This document shows positions 25,239 to 33,849 of a DNA stretch of 64,000 nucleotides, one piece after another. The notes under the pieces were generated by a model. The model ran no database searches and had not been told where the DNA came from. It was given only the letters and a program-made list of their open reading frames with translations. Position 1 is the first letter of the stretch, and every line of letters begins with the position of its first letter. Both the position numbers and the translations under genes were made by a program. The stretch covers positions 1 through 64,000 of the forward strand of contig DHFM01000046.1 of the NCBI GenBank assembly GCA_002400405.1, read 5' to 3'. The stretch is from Candidatus Moranbacteria bacterium UBA4824. Lineage in GTDB: Bacteria > Patescibacteriota > Minisyncoccia > Moranbacterales > UBA2206.

Positions 25239-26213
25239 ATGAAATTCACAAAAACAAAAATAATATTTCTACTTTTATTATTCATCAATTTGATTCCTGT
25301 TTTTTGTTTGGCTCAAACTTATAAGCCAATGGAAGGAATTCCGGGGTTTATTACTCCCGGTCAAGATGTTAATTTTCCAGATTATTTAATGGCGATCTAT
25401 AAATTCGGTCTTTGGGCGATTGGAATTTCGGCCGTTTTTATGATTATGATCGGTGGCTATATGTATCTCACTTCCGCTGGCAATAACGCCCAAACCGGCA
25501 AAGCCAAAGGAATCATCACCGACGCTATTGCGGGAGTTATCTTAGCGCTAGTGTCCTATCTTCTTCTCTACACCATCAATCCAGAACTGGTTCAATTCAA
25601 ACCGCTTAATGGAATAACCTCATCTACGTCTTCATCTTCTGGAACAGGTACAGGAGGCAGTGGAGGCAGCACTGACGGCACAGATAAATACTACAAAAAA
25701 GCTTGTCCAGATACATCTTCAACCTCTCCAATTGTTTTTTCTGGAGCTACTGATATTAACTTAAATCATGATTGTGATAAATATGATTCTCTTTTTAATT
25801 CTTATGGACAACAATATCAAATTGATCCTAAAATATTAAAAACAATCGCTCAAATAGAGTCGATTTGCGGAAAATTAACAAAAAGCGACGCCGGAGCCTG
25901 TGGATTAATGCAACTCATGGAAGATACCGCACATAAAACTTGCGCTGAATTACTAGCCAGCGACGCTTTATCCGTAGAATCAGCCGCCAAATACATAAGC
26001 AATAACAAATCTGCGCACGGAGGAAATGTTGAAAAAATTCTAGCTGGATATAATAGTGGTTATGCAACAACCGGAACTGGAGGGCTTGCACCAAGCGAAG
26101 ATTGCAAAAGCACGCCCGGAACCCTAAAATATCAATGTTGCGTAAAGCCCGACGAACTCGATGAAACAATTGGATATGTTTGGAAAGGTATGGGAGTAAT
26201 GAAAAAACAATAA
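25239..26213 (+). CDS. VirB2-like pilin fused to a lytic transglycosylase
   Basis: Residues 1-26 are a signal peptide. Two hydrophobic helices (about 48-75 and 85-105) around SAGNNAQTGKAKGII have the TrbC/VirB2 layout. A Ser/Gly linker (about 128-150) leads to an SLT domain (about 178-300) with the catalytic Glu in IAQIESICGK, then GACGLMQLM and AGYNSG. In typical systems VirB1 (wall cutting) and VirB2 (pilus) are separate proteins; here they are one chain. Several Cys in the C-terminal part could form disulfides. The fused order is pilin first, enzyme outside. Confidence 0.85.
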   Translation: MKFTKTKIIFLLLLFINLIPVFCLAQTYKPMEGIPGFITPGQDVNFPDYLMAIYKFGLWAIGISAVFMIMIGGYMYLTSAGNNAQTGKAKGIITDAIAGVILALVSYLLLYTINPELVQFKPLNGITSSTSSSSGTGTGGSGGSTDGTDKYYKKACPDTSSTSPIVFSGATDINLNHDCDKYDSLFNSYGQQYQIDPKILKTIAQIESICGKLTKSDAGACGLMQLMEDTAHKTCAELLASDALSVESAAKYISNNKSAHGGNVEKILAGYNSGYATTGTGGLAPSEDCKSTPGTLKYQCCVKPDELDETIGYVWKGMGVMKKQ

Positions 26214-26231
26214 TTTTTTAAAAAATTTATT

Positions 26232-26708
26232 ATGCTCACTAAATTAAAAATCACAATTTTTTTGTTATTCATCGGAATCTTTTTGCCAATTTTTTCTGCC
26301 AATGCCGGCCTTGTTCCTTGCGGACTAAGCAATGATGATTCATCAACTCCAAATATTAAAGAGGATCAGCCTTGCACGCTTTGTCATTTGATTATTGGGA
26401 TACAGAATATCGTTTCCTTTGGCTTGAAATTGCTCATCACTGTGGCCGCGGTGGGAATTTTCATTTCCGGAGTAATGTATATCATTTCTTCCGGTAGTGA
26501 AGAAATGATGAAAAATGCTAAAGCCTTTCTCACTGCCAGCCTCACAGGTTTCACCATCACGCTAATGGCTTGGTTTTTTGTTTATACCGTAATGTGGATT
26601 CTTTCCGCCGATCCGGAATCGATAACCGATCCTAATGAAAAAGTTCTCATAGAACGCAAAGCTTGGAATAAGTTCGAATGTAGCACAGAAAGTTCCGCCC
26701 TAAAATAA
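26232..26708 (+). CDS. VirB2/TrbC-like pilin or channel protein
   Basis: The 158 residues begin with a signal peptide ending in SANA. A short Cys-containing segment (CGLSNDD..CTLCH) follows, then two long hydrophobic helices (about 55-82 and 98-122) separated by a small basic/acidic turn, SSGSEEMMKNAKAF. This is the same fold plan as the pilin part of the preceding gene (VMYIISSGSEEMMKNAKA versus YMYLTSAGNNAQTGKAKG). The two are likely paralogues: a stand-alone pilin and a pilin-enzyme fusion. Confidence 0.78.
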   Translation: MLTKLKITIFLLFIGIFLPIFSANAGLVPCGLSNDDSSTPNIKEDQPCTLCHLIIGIQNIVSFGLKLLITVAAVGIFISGVMYIISSGSEEMMKNAKAFLTASLTGFTITLMAWFFVYTVMWILSADPESITDPNEKVLIERKAWNKFECSTESSALK

Positions 26709-26724
26709 TAAACAAATAGAAAAA

Positions 26725-27882
26725 ATGTCTACTCTCAAGAAAATATTCTTTCTTTCCCTTTTTATCTTTTTTCTTTCCCTGCTTTTTTGGGGAATTTATG
26801 TTTTGTCTTTTAAAAAAACCGAACCGACTAAAAATACTATTCTCCCGCTAAATAATTCCAATAGTAATTTAACTTTACCAGAAAAAATTTCCCCTGCCTC
26901 AAGCACACAAAAAATTTCCTTAGTCTCAAAGGAGCCTGTTATTTCCCCAACAATTTCATCTAATGGAGGAAATATTCGATACTACTCAACTTCCGGAGAA
27001 CTGAAAGAAACTGATTTTTCCGGCAGTACTTCAAAAAAAATAACTGATAAAACTATTTTTGGCCTAATAAGCGGAGTTTGGTCACCGGACAAATCAAAAA
27101 TTCTCCTAAAAACCAAAAAAGGCGCTAGTCCATATTTTTTGCTTTTTGACACCAAAACCAATCAGCTCACTATGCTCAACAGTAATATCAATGAAATTTC
27201 TTGGCAGACCATATCCTCTAAAATATTCTATAAGTATTTTGATTCAAATGGAAAAAAGAGCTCTCTAAATGTTTCTGATGCCAATGGGGAAAATTGGAAA
27301 AAAATAATTGACTTGCCTCATGAAAAAATATCCTTTGCTCAAATTCCTCGTTCAGGACTGGTTTCTTTTTGGAATAATGGCGATGCTAATTATCAAACCA
27401 ATCTTCAAACAGCCTCCCTTATCGGAGAAGATATTAAAACTATCTACCAGAGCGGTTTTGGCGCTGATTATCTTTGGGATAATTCCGGCAATCATTGTTT
27501 GGTGAGTCAAACGGACACTAAGGGTGGCACAAAATTACAGCTTGGCATTATAAATTATAACGGCGAAGGCTACAAAATTCTTGGATTGCCTACGATTGTT
27601 TCAAAATGTACTTGGTCAAAAGACAATGCAACCATTTATTGTGCTCTTCCAGGAAACATTCCCGAAAATTCAATCTTGCCCAATGATTATAAGACTGGAA
27701 AATTTACCACTGTCGATACTTTTTGGAAAATTAACACTGATACTGGCGAAAAAACTCGTTTAGTAGAAACCAGCGACATCTCCCAAGACTTTGATGCTTC
27801 TGAATTTTTTCTCAATACCGACGAAAGCTTGCTATTTTTTGTGAATAAAATAGATAAGAAGTTATATAAAATAATCCTTTAG
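26725..27882 (+). CDS. Membrane-anchored TolB-like beta-propeller protein
   Basis: Of 385 residues, about 7-28 form an N-terminal signal anchor. A Ser/Pro-rich linker follows, then repeated blade-like segments of the WD40/TolB type, e.g. GVWSPDKSKILLKTKKG (about 112-128) and CTWSKDNATIYCALPG (about 294-309). It is extracytoplasmic and probably binds a partner protein. It is the last gene of the operon, 16 bases after the pilin. Function in the machine is not known. Confidence 0.72.
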   Translation: MSTLKKIFFLSLFIFFLSLLFWGIYVLSFKKTEPTKNTILPLNNSNSNLTLPEKISPASSTQKISLVSKEPVISPTISSNGGNIRYYSTSGELKETDFSGSTSKKITDKTIFGLISGVWSPDKSKILLKTKKGASPYFLLFDTKTNQLTMLNSNINEISWQTISSKIFYKYFDSNGKKSSLNVSDANGENWKKIIDLPHEKISFAQIPRSGLVSFWNNGDANYQTNLQTASLIGEDIKTIYQSGFGADYLWDNSGNHCLVSQTDTKGGTKLQLGIINYNGEGYKILGLPTIVSKCTWSKDNATIYCALPGNIPENSILPNDYKTGKFTTVDTFWKINTDTGEKTRLVETSDISQDFDASEFFLNTDESLLFFVNKIDKKLYKIIL

Positions 27883-27943
27883 CTTAACCTAAAAGAGAGC
27901 TTGCGCATTTGGATATATCGAGAGCTTACGTAGTTGACTCCAG

Positions 27944-28034
27944 CAGGTTCAATCGTCTCGATTGAAACGCATAGTTCTGATAATTTTTATATTCTGCCAG
28001 AAAATAAAAGTTCAGGCGAGACGCCTGAAATTGC
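27944..28034. repeat. Palindromic element F, copy 1
   Basis: Contains hairpins TTCAATCG-TCT-CGATTGAA and TTCAGGCG-AGA-CGCCTGAA about 45 bp apart. Copy 2 at 33711-33803 has the same orientation; its first hairpin reads TTCAGGCG-TCT-CGCCTGAA, so both arms changed together. Confidence 0.8.
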
Positions 28035-28052
28035 AAAGTACAAGCCCCGAAT

Positions 28053-29276
28053 TTATTTCAAAACCAAGAAATTCAACCAAAAAATAATCGCTAGATCATT
28101 CTTAAAATAAGTTGTGTCAAAAATTCCATGAATTAGAATGATTAGCATTATCCCAAGAGCCACGAATAAAACATCGTTAGGCTCTTTTTTTACCCTATGG
28201 AATAAATTTTGCTTTGTAAAATTATCCCGCATAGCGGGATATTCCATAGGGTGAACCTCCCTGGAGACATCTCGCAAAAAGAAAAATGCCAAACCTAAAA
28301 AACCAACCATACCCATAATTCCGCCATAAAGCCACCAAGTTAAATATAAATTATTTGGATGTGGTACTGCCCATTCCAGATAGGGCGGATAGAATTTTTG
28401 ATATTCCAGATATGTCTTTTGAAAATTCCCCGGTCCAATACCGAAAATAAAATTATCTTCAATTATTTTTACTGAAGCTTTCCAAATCATCATTCGAGAA
28501 GCTAATGAAGACCGAGAATTGGCTGTTAATAGATCAATCATCTTTTTGTTATTTAACTGCGAAAGAAAAAGCGCCAAAATTATTATTCCTATTATGGCTA
28601 TTTTCTTGGAAATATTTTTATTTTTTATTAAAACCAGAATTATAAGCGATGTTAGAATTGAAAACCAAGCCGAATAAGAGTAGGTAAGAAACAATACCAT
28701 CACTATTGGAACAAAAAACAAAAAATATCCACTCTTAACTTTATTTTTTTGAAAAATGAAAATAACAATTGCCGGCGCCAAATACATTGCCAGATAATTT
28801 GGAGAGTTAAATATTCCAGCTAATCGATTATCATAAGTAAGAAAATTAGCCAAATAATATCCGCAAGAAATCAGTGCCACAAAAAACGCGGAAAAAAAAT
28901 ACGCCATAAAAATTCGATTTATTTTCTCTTTTTCTATCACCTGCCAAGCGAGAAAAAATAGGATTAATGGCACTAAAAACCAACTTTTCACTATTCCCCA
29001 AGAAACTAAACTGTTTCCACTGAGAAAAGTTGAAAGCAATGTTCCAAAAAGCATTAAACTGCCAAAAATTATATAATTTTTATATCTAGAAAAAAATTCT
29101 TTGATTTTGATTTTTATTTTTTCCCTGTCAGTAAAAAACCAAAATAAAAAAATTACTCCGATTATTATTTCCAAAACATTAGTCGGCAAAAACCATAATT
29201 TTATCTTCACTAAATACAGCGGGATAAAAAACACCACCAAATAAATTAAATTTTCTAATATATTATTCTTTTTCAT
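28053..29276 (-). CDS. O-antigen ligase/polymerase-like membrane protein (Wzy/WaaL)
   Basis: A polytopic protein of about 407 residues with 10 or more TM helices and a large outer loop. The motif FGIGPGNFQKTYLEYQ..PHPNNLYLTWWLYGGI is typical of Wzy_C/O-antigen ligases. The start at 29276 (MKKNNILENLIYL) overlaps the upstream gene by 14 bases, which suggests coupling; a longer frame starting at 29327 is less likely. It would polymerise or transfer lipid-linked surface polysaccharide. A short hairpin-derived segment (near residues 340-365, YPAMRDNFTK) may be another repeat insertion. Ligase and polymerase cannot be told apart by sequence. Confidence 0.82.
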   Translation of the reverse strand: MKKNNILENLIYLVVFFIPLYLVKIKLWFLPTNVLEIIIGVIFLFWFFTDREKIKIKIKEFFSRYKNYIIFGSLMLFGTLLSTFLSGNSLVSWGIVKSWFLVPLILFFLAWQVIEKEKINRIFMAYFFSAFFVALISCGYYLANFLTYDNRLAGIFNSPNYLAMYLAPAIVIFIFQKNKVKSGYFLFFVPIVMVLFLTYSYSAWFSILTSLIILVLIKNKNISKKIAIIGIIILALFLSQLNNKKMIDLLTANSRSSLASRMMIWKASVKIIEDNFIFGIGPGNFQKTYLEYQKFYPPYLEWAVPHPNNLYLTWWLYGGIMGMVGFLGLAFFFLRDVSREVHPMEYPAMRDNFTKQNLFHRVKKEPNDVLFVALGIMLIILIHGIFDTTYFKNDLAIIFWLNFLVLK

Positions 29277-30633
29277 AATGAGAAAAACGCGTAAGTCCGA
29301 AAAGCATAAGTAAAAGCGAAAGAACAATCGGAGAATAAAGACCAGTTTCCACCATTGAATGAGCTGAAAAGATAATCACACTTGTAAATATTCCAGCATA
29401 GATCATATCCTCCTTAGCCAAAATCCAAAAATTCCAAAGAGTTACGAGTAAAATAAAAATCCAAACTAAACTAGCTAAGATGCCTTGCTCAACAGCGATA
29501 TCCAAATAAGTATTATGTGCATAAATAGGATTACGATAATCAATCTTACCATCCACCGCCAAAGAAAAATTACCAATCCCTGTGCCAAACAAAGGCTTAT
29601 GCTTGATTGTTTCTAAAGATTTTTGCCAAATGCTAATTCGTCCGGCGTTTGATCCTTCTTGCAAATCAAAACTAGAGTCAAATCGCTGTGAGACTGGCCC
29701 CGGGATAGTGAGCATTAAAAAAAGAAATATCACTGCCAAACTCGCCATTATTTTATGTTTTGTTTGTGTTTTATTCCAAAAAACAAGAATAAAAATTGTA
29801 ATACCCGCTATAATCGCCAAATATCCCCCTCGAGCAAAAGTCAATATATTTGCCAAAAAGATAGTCACAAAAGAAAGACCCCCGATAATTTTATTCTTTG
29901 AAATAAAAAACAATATCACCGAAATTGGTAGAATCATTCCCAAAAACAACGAGAAAGAGTGCGGATCAGGAAATGTTCCAATGGCACGAAAATAATTTTG
30001 TCCGGAAACGCCCACCAACCAACTCGGATAATTCCTTACCATTTGCGTCAAATTTTCTCCCCAAAAAACCGGCCCGATAAAACTTAAATAGACTTTGAAA
30101 ATTTCTTCATAATTCCAAATAAATTGCGAAAAAAATTGCACAATTCCGATAATTGCCACTATGGCACCAGCCCAAACCAAACTCGCTAGAGTCTTTATAA
30201 CTTTTTCTTTGCTATTTAAAATATCCTTGGTTATAAAATAAAGCGGGAAAATGGAGAATAAATAGGCTAGTTTTCTTACTGACCAAAAATAATTTTGAGC
30301 AAAAAACAAAGAAATGAAACTTAGAAACAAAAAAAACAAGATCAATTTTGTTTGCACATCAAAAATAAAGATGTTTTTTTTACCCCCACACCAACTAAAC
30401 CAATTTCTTTCTTTTTTATCAAATTGTTCTTGCTCATCAATATTACTTAAATCATCGATTTTATTTTTGTTTAGTTGGTGTGGGGGTTTATTTTTAATTC
30501 TATCATAAACCCAAACAGAAAAAAGGATTAGAATAAAAATCCTTAAAGAAGCTAGATCAACCCCCTGCGCCGGATTAAGCGCAATTTGAAAAGGTAGATA
30601 AAAACATAACAATAAGAAAAAATTAGATATCAT
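29263..30633 (-). CDS. O-antigen ligase family protein carrying an in-frame repeat
   Basis: The 456 residues include about 11 TM helices and the ligase motif FGTGIGNFSLAVDG..YAHNTYLDIAVEQG near 340-370. This is a paralogue of the next gene in the cluster. Residues about 50-84 are unusually polar (PPHQLNKNKIDDLSNI.., ..NWFSWCGGKK). They are encoded exactly by a 106-bp element with perfect 19-bp terminal inverted repeats (30382-30487). The insertion lies in the first loop after the opening TM and keeps the reading frame, so the protein is probably still functional. Confidence 0.85.
   Translation of the reverse strand: MISNFFLLLCFYLPFQIALNPAQGVDLASLRIFILILFSVWVYDRIKNKPPHQLNKNKIDDLSNIDEQEQFDKKERNWFSWCGGKKNIFIFDVQTKLILFFLFLSFISLFFAQNYFWSVRKLAYLFSIFPLYFITKDILNSKEKVIKTLASLVWAGAIVAIIGIVQFFSQFIWNYEEIFKVYLSFIGPVFWGENLTQMVRNYPSWLVGVSGQNYFRAIGTFPDPHSFSLFLGMILPISVILFFISKNKIIGGLSFVTIFLANILTFARGGYLAIIAGITIFILVFWNKTQTKHKIMASLAVIFLFLMLTIPGPVSQRFDSSFDLQEGSNAGRISIWQKSLETIKHKPLFGTGIGNFSLAVDGKIDYRNPIYAHNTYLDIAVEQGILASLVWIFILLVTLWNFWILAKEDMIYAGIFTSVIIFSAHSMVETGLYSPIVLSLLLMLFGLTRFSHYEKE
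30382..30487. repeat. MITE-like element with 19-bp TIRs inside a coding sequence
   Basis: ACCCCCACACCAACTAAAC and GTTTAGTTGGTGTGGGGGT are exact complements, 106 bp from end to end. The CCCCCACxxC ends resemble element A. The whole element is open in the reading frame of the ligase gene. Confidence 0.9.
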
Positions 30634-30637
30634 TATT

Positions 30638-31372
30638 TTATTTTTTAAACTGTCTTTTTATTAGATAATAAAAGGATGATTTAAAAAATTGAATTTTTTG
30701 TTTAATTAAGCTCTTTCTGCTCTTGCCTCCACTATGCAAAATAGTGAGCTCTGGGGAATATAAAATATCATACCCTAGCTCTCTTGCTTGAGCACACAAA
30801 TCCATATCCTCTCCATACATAAAAAAATTTTCATCAAATCCTCCTATCTTGTCAAAAATATCCTTTTTGATAAACATCGCTGCTCCACTCACCCAATCAA
30901 CGAAGATATCTTTTTTGCTTTCCCAAAAATATCGACTTTCTGTTATCCATAGATTATTTTTTATTATTTGAGTAAAGGTTGTTTCTTTGCCAGTACTCCA
31001 TTCTTGCGTTTTTCCAGCATCAGTTACCAGCCTTGGACCTATTATAATAACCTTTTTATATTGTTTTATTTTAATTAGAATTTCTTTTATATAATTATCC
31101 ATAAATTGAGTATCCGGATTCAAAAATAGGAAATTCTCTCCTTGAGCTTTTTGTGCCCCAAGATTACAAGCAGAACCAAATCCAATATTTTTTTTATTTT
31201 TATATAGTTTAACCCTTGAATATTTATCAACTAAGTCCGTCAAGTCCTCTTTTTGATCATTATTAACAATAATGATTTCAAAATCCTCATCAAAAGAATA
31301 CTTGCTTATTGAAAACAAACACTTATCTAAATATGCCTTACTGCGATAATTAACAATTATAATTGAGACCAT
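30638..31372 (-). CDS. Family 2 glycosyltransferase (rhamnosyltransferase-like)
   Basis: A GT-A-fold enzyme of 244 residues that would add a sugar to a lipid-linked glycan. The sequence shows VSIIIVNYRSKAYLDKCL at the start, the nucleotide-sugar site FLNPDTQF (about 85-92), and the acceptor-side MYGEDMDLCAQARELGY (about 189-205). A basic C-terminal tail may touch the membrane. It starts 6 bases from its upstream neighbour; both lie in one leftward operon. Confidence 0.88.
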   Translation of the reverse strand: MVSIIIVNYRSKAYLDKCLFSISKYSFDEDFEIIIVNNDQKEDLTDLVDKYSRVKLYKNKKNIGFGSACNLGAQKAQGENFLFLNPDTQFMDNYIKEILIKIKQYKKVIIIGPRLVTDAGKTQEWSTGKETTFTQIIKNNLWITESRYFWESKKDIFVDWVSGAAMFIKKDIFDKIGGFDENFFMYGEDMDLCAQARELGYDILYSPELTILHSGGKSRKSLIKQKIQFFKSSFYYLIKRQFKK

Positions 31373-31378
31373 TAAAAA

Positions 31379-32236
31379 TTAATTTATCTCTTTAAAATCT
31401 CTATATGCTTTTTGCACTGCTTCATTGATAGAATTTTTTTCTTTTTTTATATCTTTTCTATTTTTTATTTTTCTAAGTAATACATAGAAAAAAATCCAAG
31501 GACGAAGATACGCCGGAGAATTTTTTTTGAAAAAAATCAGTCCTGACAACACCAACCAATAAATTTTATTAGTCTTTTTTTCTTGGCTTTTTTCAAGATG
31601 CCTAATTCGACTGCCCGCGCAAACTGCTAATTTATATCCAACCCTCTTAACTCTAACACTGAAATCCGCGTCCTCCCAGTATAAAAAATAATCTTCATCT
31701 AACAAGCCTACCTTCCTAAAAACTTCTTTTCTAATTATCATCGCGCAACCCGTAATATAATCTGAATGAAAATAGTTTTCCTTTAGTTTATCTTTTTTAT
31801 GCTCAGTTTTCATTTTAAACCAATTAATCTTTCCGCCCGAAAACCAGACATTCGAACTTTCTCCTTTTAAAATAATAGGACTAGCAATGCCAATTTTTTT
31901 GTCGTCCTCCATCATCTTAACTAATGGCCAAAGAAAATCTTTTTCGACTATTGTGTCGTAATTTAAAAGTAAAATGTAGTCCGCCGAGCGCTCCAACGCA
32001 TACTCAATGCCAATATTATTCCCAGCGGAAAAACCAAGATTCTCACTGTTTTTTATGCAAACTATTTTAGGAAAAACTCTGCGAACTAATTCCAGAGAGC
32101 CATCCTTGGAATTGTTATCCACTAAAACTATTTCAAAATTAGGATAATCCACCTGAAAAACACTGGCGAGTGTTTTTCTTAAAAATTCTTGCCCGTTATA
32201 ATTTAGAATTATTATAAAAACTTTTGGTGTGCTCAT
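31379..32236 (-). CDS. Family 2 glycosyltransferase
   Basis: The 285 residues are of the same subfamily as the next gene downstream: KVFIIILNYNGQEFLRKTL, LLLNYDTIV (about 100-108, in place of the usual N-x-D-x form), and LYWEDADFSVRVKRVGYK (about 188-205). It probably adds a sugar before or after its neighbour. The C-terminal 60 residues are basic with a short hydrophobic segment (LVLSGLIFF), consistent with membrane association. It lies 3 bases after the flippase gene. Confidence 0.88.
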   Translation of the reverse strand: MSTPKVFIIILNYNGQEFLRKTLASVFQVDYPNFEIVLVDNNSKDGSLELVRRVFPKIVCIKNSENLGFSAGNNIGIEYALERSADYILLLNYDTIVEKDFLWPLVKMMEDDKKIGIASPIILKGESSNVWFSGGKINWFKMKTEHKKDKLKENYFHSDYITGCAMIIRKEVFRKVGLLDEDYFLYWEDADFSVRVKRVGYKLAVCAGSRIRHLEKSQEKKTNKIYWLVLSGLIFFKKNSPAYLRPWIFFYVLLRKIKNRKDIKKEKNSINEAVQKAYRDFKEIN

Positions 32237-32239
32237 TTA

Positions 32240-33655
32240 TTATTTTTTACTGATTATACTGGCAATTTCCTCAATCTTAACTGCTTTAAATAACCAGATA
32301 AAAAGAATATAGACGGCTGTTGCTGAAAAAGCTAATAGAAAAAAATTGATCTTGGAAAAAATGAAAAAATAAATTGCCATAATAATTCCGGAAAAAACAA
32401 TCGCCCAAAACTTTTCCACTTTTGGAAAATATTTTAAATCCTTAATTATCACATACAAAGTAGCCAGCGTTACAAAAAGCTCCGTCCCAACAGAAATTAA
32501 AGCTGAGGCCATATAGGAAAACATTGGGATAAAAATTAGATTAGCGCTCACATTAAAAATCGCCGCTATCGCCATAATAATCATTAATTTTTTTTGCTTA
32601 TTACCGGAAATTAAAACAATATTAAAAAGATTACTAAAAAATATACAGCTCAAGGAAAAAACAAGGATTTGAAGAACCGTACTGGATGCAGAAAACCCCT
32701 TCCCACCAATAAGTTCTACAATACCATCAGCAAGAAACATCGTTCCTACTATGAGAGGAATAACAAATAACCAAAAAACCTTGAAAGTCTTATTGGAGAT
32801 ATCCCAGAAACGCTTTCTGTCCGAAAAAATATTTTTTGATATAATTGGAAAAACCAATCCTACAATCATCGCCGGAAAGAAAGTGATATTTTCAATTACC
32901 TTGTAGGCTACGTTATATACTCCCACTTCTGCGCCAGTTTTCAAAACAGACAAAAGGATTGTATCTATTTTAAAGTAAATAAAACTAATGATTGCCGCAA
33001 TTCCCAATGGATAAGACTCTTTTATGAATTTTTTCCAATAAGCTGTATCGAATTTCAAAGAAAAAGAAATATATTTTTTAGAAAAAAAGTATATTAAAGA
33101 AAAACTAATTATCATATTAATAAGAAGCGAAACAATTATCCAAAGAAAGCTTAGGTTAAACTTTATAGCAAAAAAAATAAACAGCACCTGAATAACTTTT
33201 CCGGTTAATTCGGAAATTGCCACTCGGTCCATAGCTAGATTTTTTTGAAATACCCCATTTAATACTTGATAGGAGGAAGAAAAAAGGAAAGCCAAGGCCA
33301 CTATCATAATTGCTTGTTTAACTTCCGTTGGATATGGAAAGAAAAAAACAATTATCGGCGATAATAACAAAACAATACTTGAAATAATTATACGTAAAGT
33401 AAAAATATTACCAATTATTTTCTTTTCATCAGCTCCTTCGCGAGAAATCTCCCGAGTAACTGTAGAATAAAGCCCAAGATCAGCAATGGCGGTGAAAAAA
33501 GATAAAAACGCCAACACTGTGGCGTAATTTCCAAATCCAACCTGTCCTAAATATCGAGTAATAAGCCCGATTGAAACTAAAGCTAAAATAGTTGAAAGAA
33601 TTTTAGAAAAACTGCTAACTAAAACATTGTACGCGATTTTTCTTGCAATAACCAT
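32240..33655 (-). CDS. Oligosaccharide flippase (Wzx, MOP superfamily)
   Basis: The 471 residues form 12-14 TM helices and begin IARKIAYNVLVSSFSKILST, typical of polysaccharide exporters. GFGNYATVLAFLSFFTAIADLGLYSTVTREISR (positions about 37-69) carries the family's conserved core. It would move lipid-linked sugar units across the membrane for the ligase/polymerase proteins downstream. It is the first gene of the leftward polysaccharide operon, whose upstream side is occupied by repeats. Confidence 0.9.
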   Translation of the reverse strand: MVIARKIAYNVLVSSFSKILSTILALVSIGLITRYLGQVGFGNYATVLAFLSFFTAIADLGLYSTVTREISREGADEKKIIGNIFTLRIIISSIVLLLSPIIVFFFPYPTEVKQAIMIVALAFLFSSSYQVLNGVFQKNLAMDRVAISELTGKVIQVLFIFFAIKFNLSFLWIIVSLLINMIISFSLIYFFSKKYISFSLKFDTAYWKKFIKESYPLGIAAIISFIYFKIDTILLSVLKTGAEVGVYNVAYKVIENITFFPAMIVGLVFPIISKNIFSDRKRFWDISNKTFKVFWLFVIPLIVGTMFLADGIVELIGGKGFSASSTVLQILVFSLSCIFFSNLFNIVLISGNKQKKLMIIMAIAAIFNVSANLIFIPMFSYMASALISVGTELFVTLATLYVIIKDLKYFPKVEKFWAIVFSGIIMAIYFFIFSKINFFLLAFSATAVYILFIWLFKAVKIEEIASIISKK

Positions 33656-33659
33656 ACAC

Positions 33660-33700
33660 TTACGAATTACGAATTAGTACGAATGTACGAATTACGAATA
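33660..33700. repeat. Element C-like tacgaat cluster
   Basis: TACGAATTACGAATTAGTAC and further TACGAAT words in tandem, just before the flippase start. Confidence 0.6.
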
Positions 33701-33710
33701 ATACACATTA

Positions 33711-33803
33711 CAGGTTCAGGCGTCTCGCCTGAATCGCATAGCTCTTACTAATAAAATTATTTTTTCAGAAACATCACGGTTCAATCGAGACGACTGAACC
33801 TGC
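33711..33803. repeat. Palindromic element F, copy 2
   Basis: Outer ends CAGGTTCAGGCGTCTCG / CGAGACGACTGAACCTG pair with one mismatch. The first hairpin is TTCAGGCG-TCT-CGCCTGAA, followed by CGCATAG as in copy 1. It lies between the polysaccharide operon and khpB. Confidence 0.82.
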
Positions 33804-33849
33804 ATAATAATTCGAGTTAATTTCGAAAAAAATAATTCTTTAATCGGCG

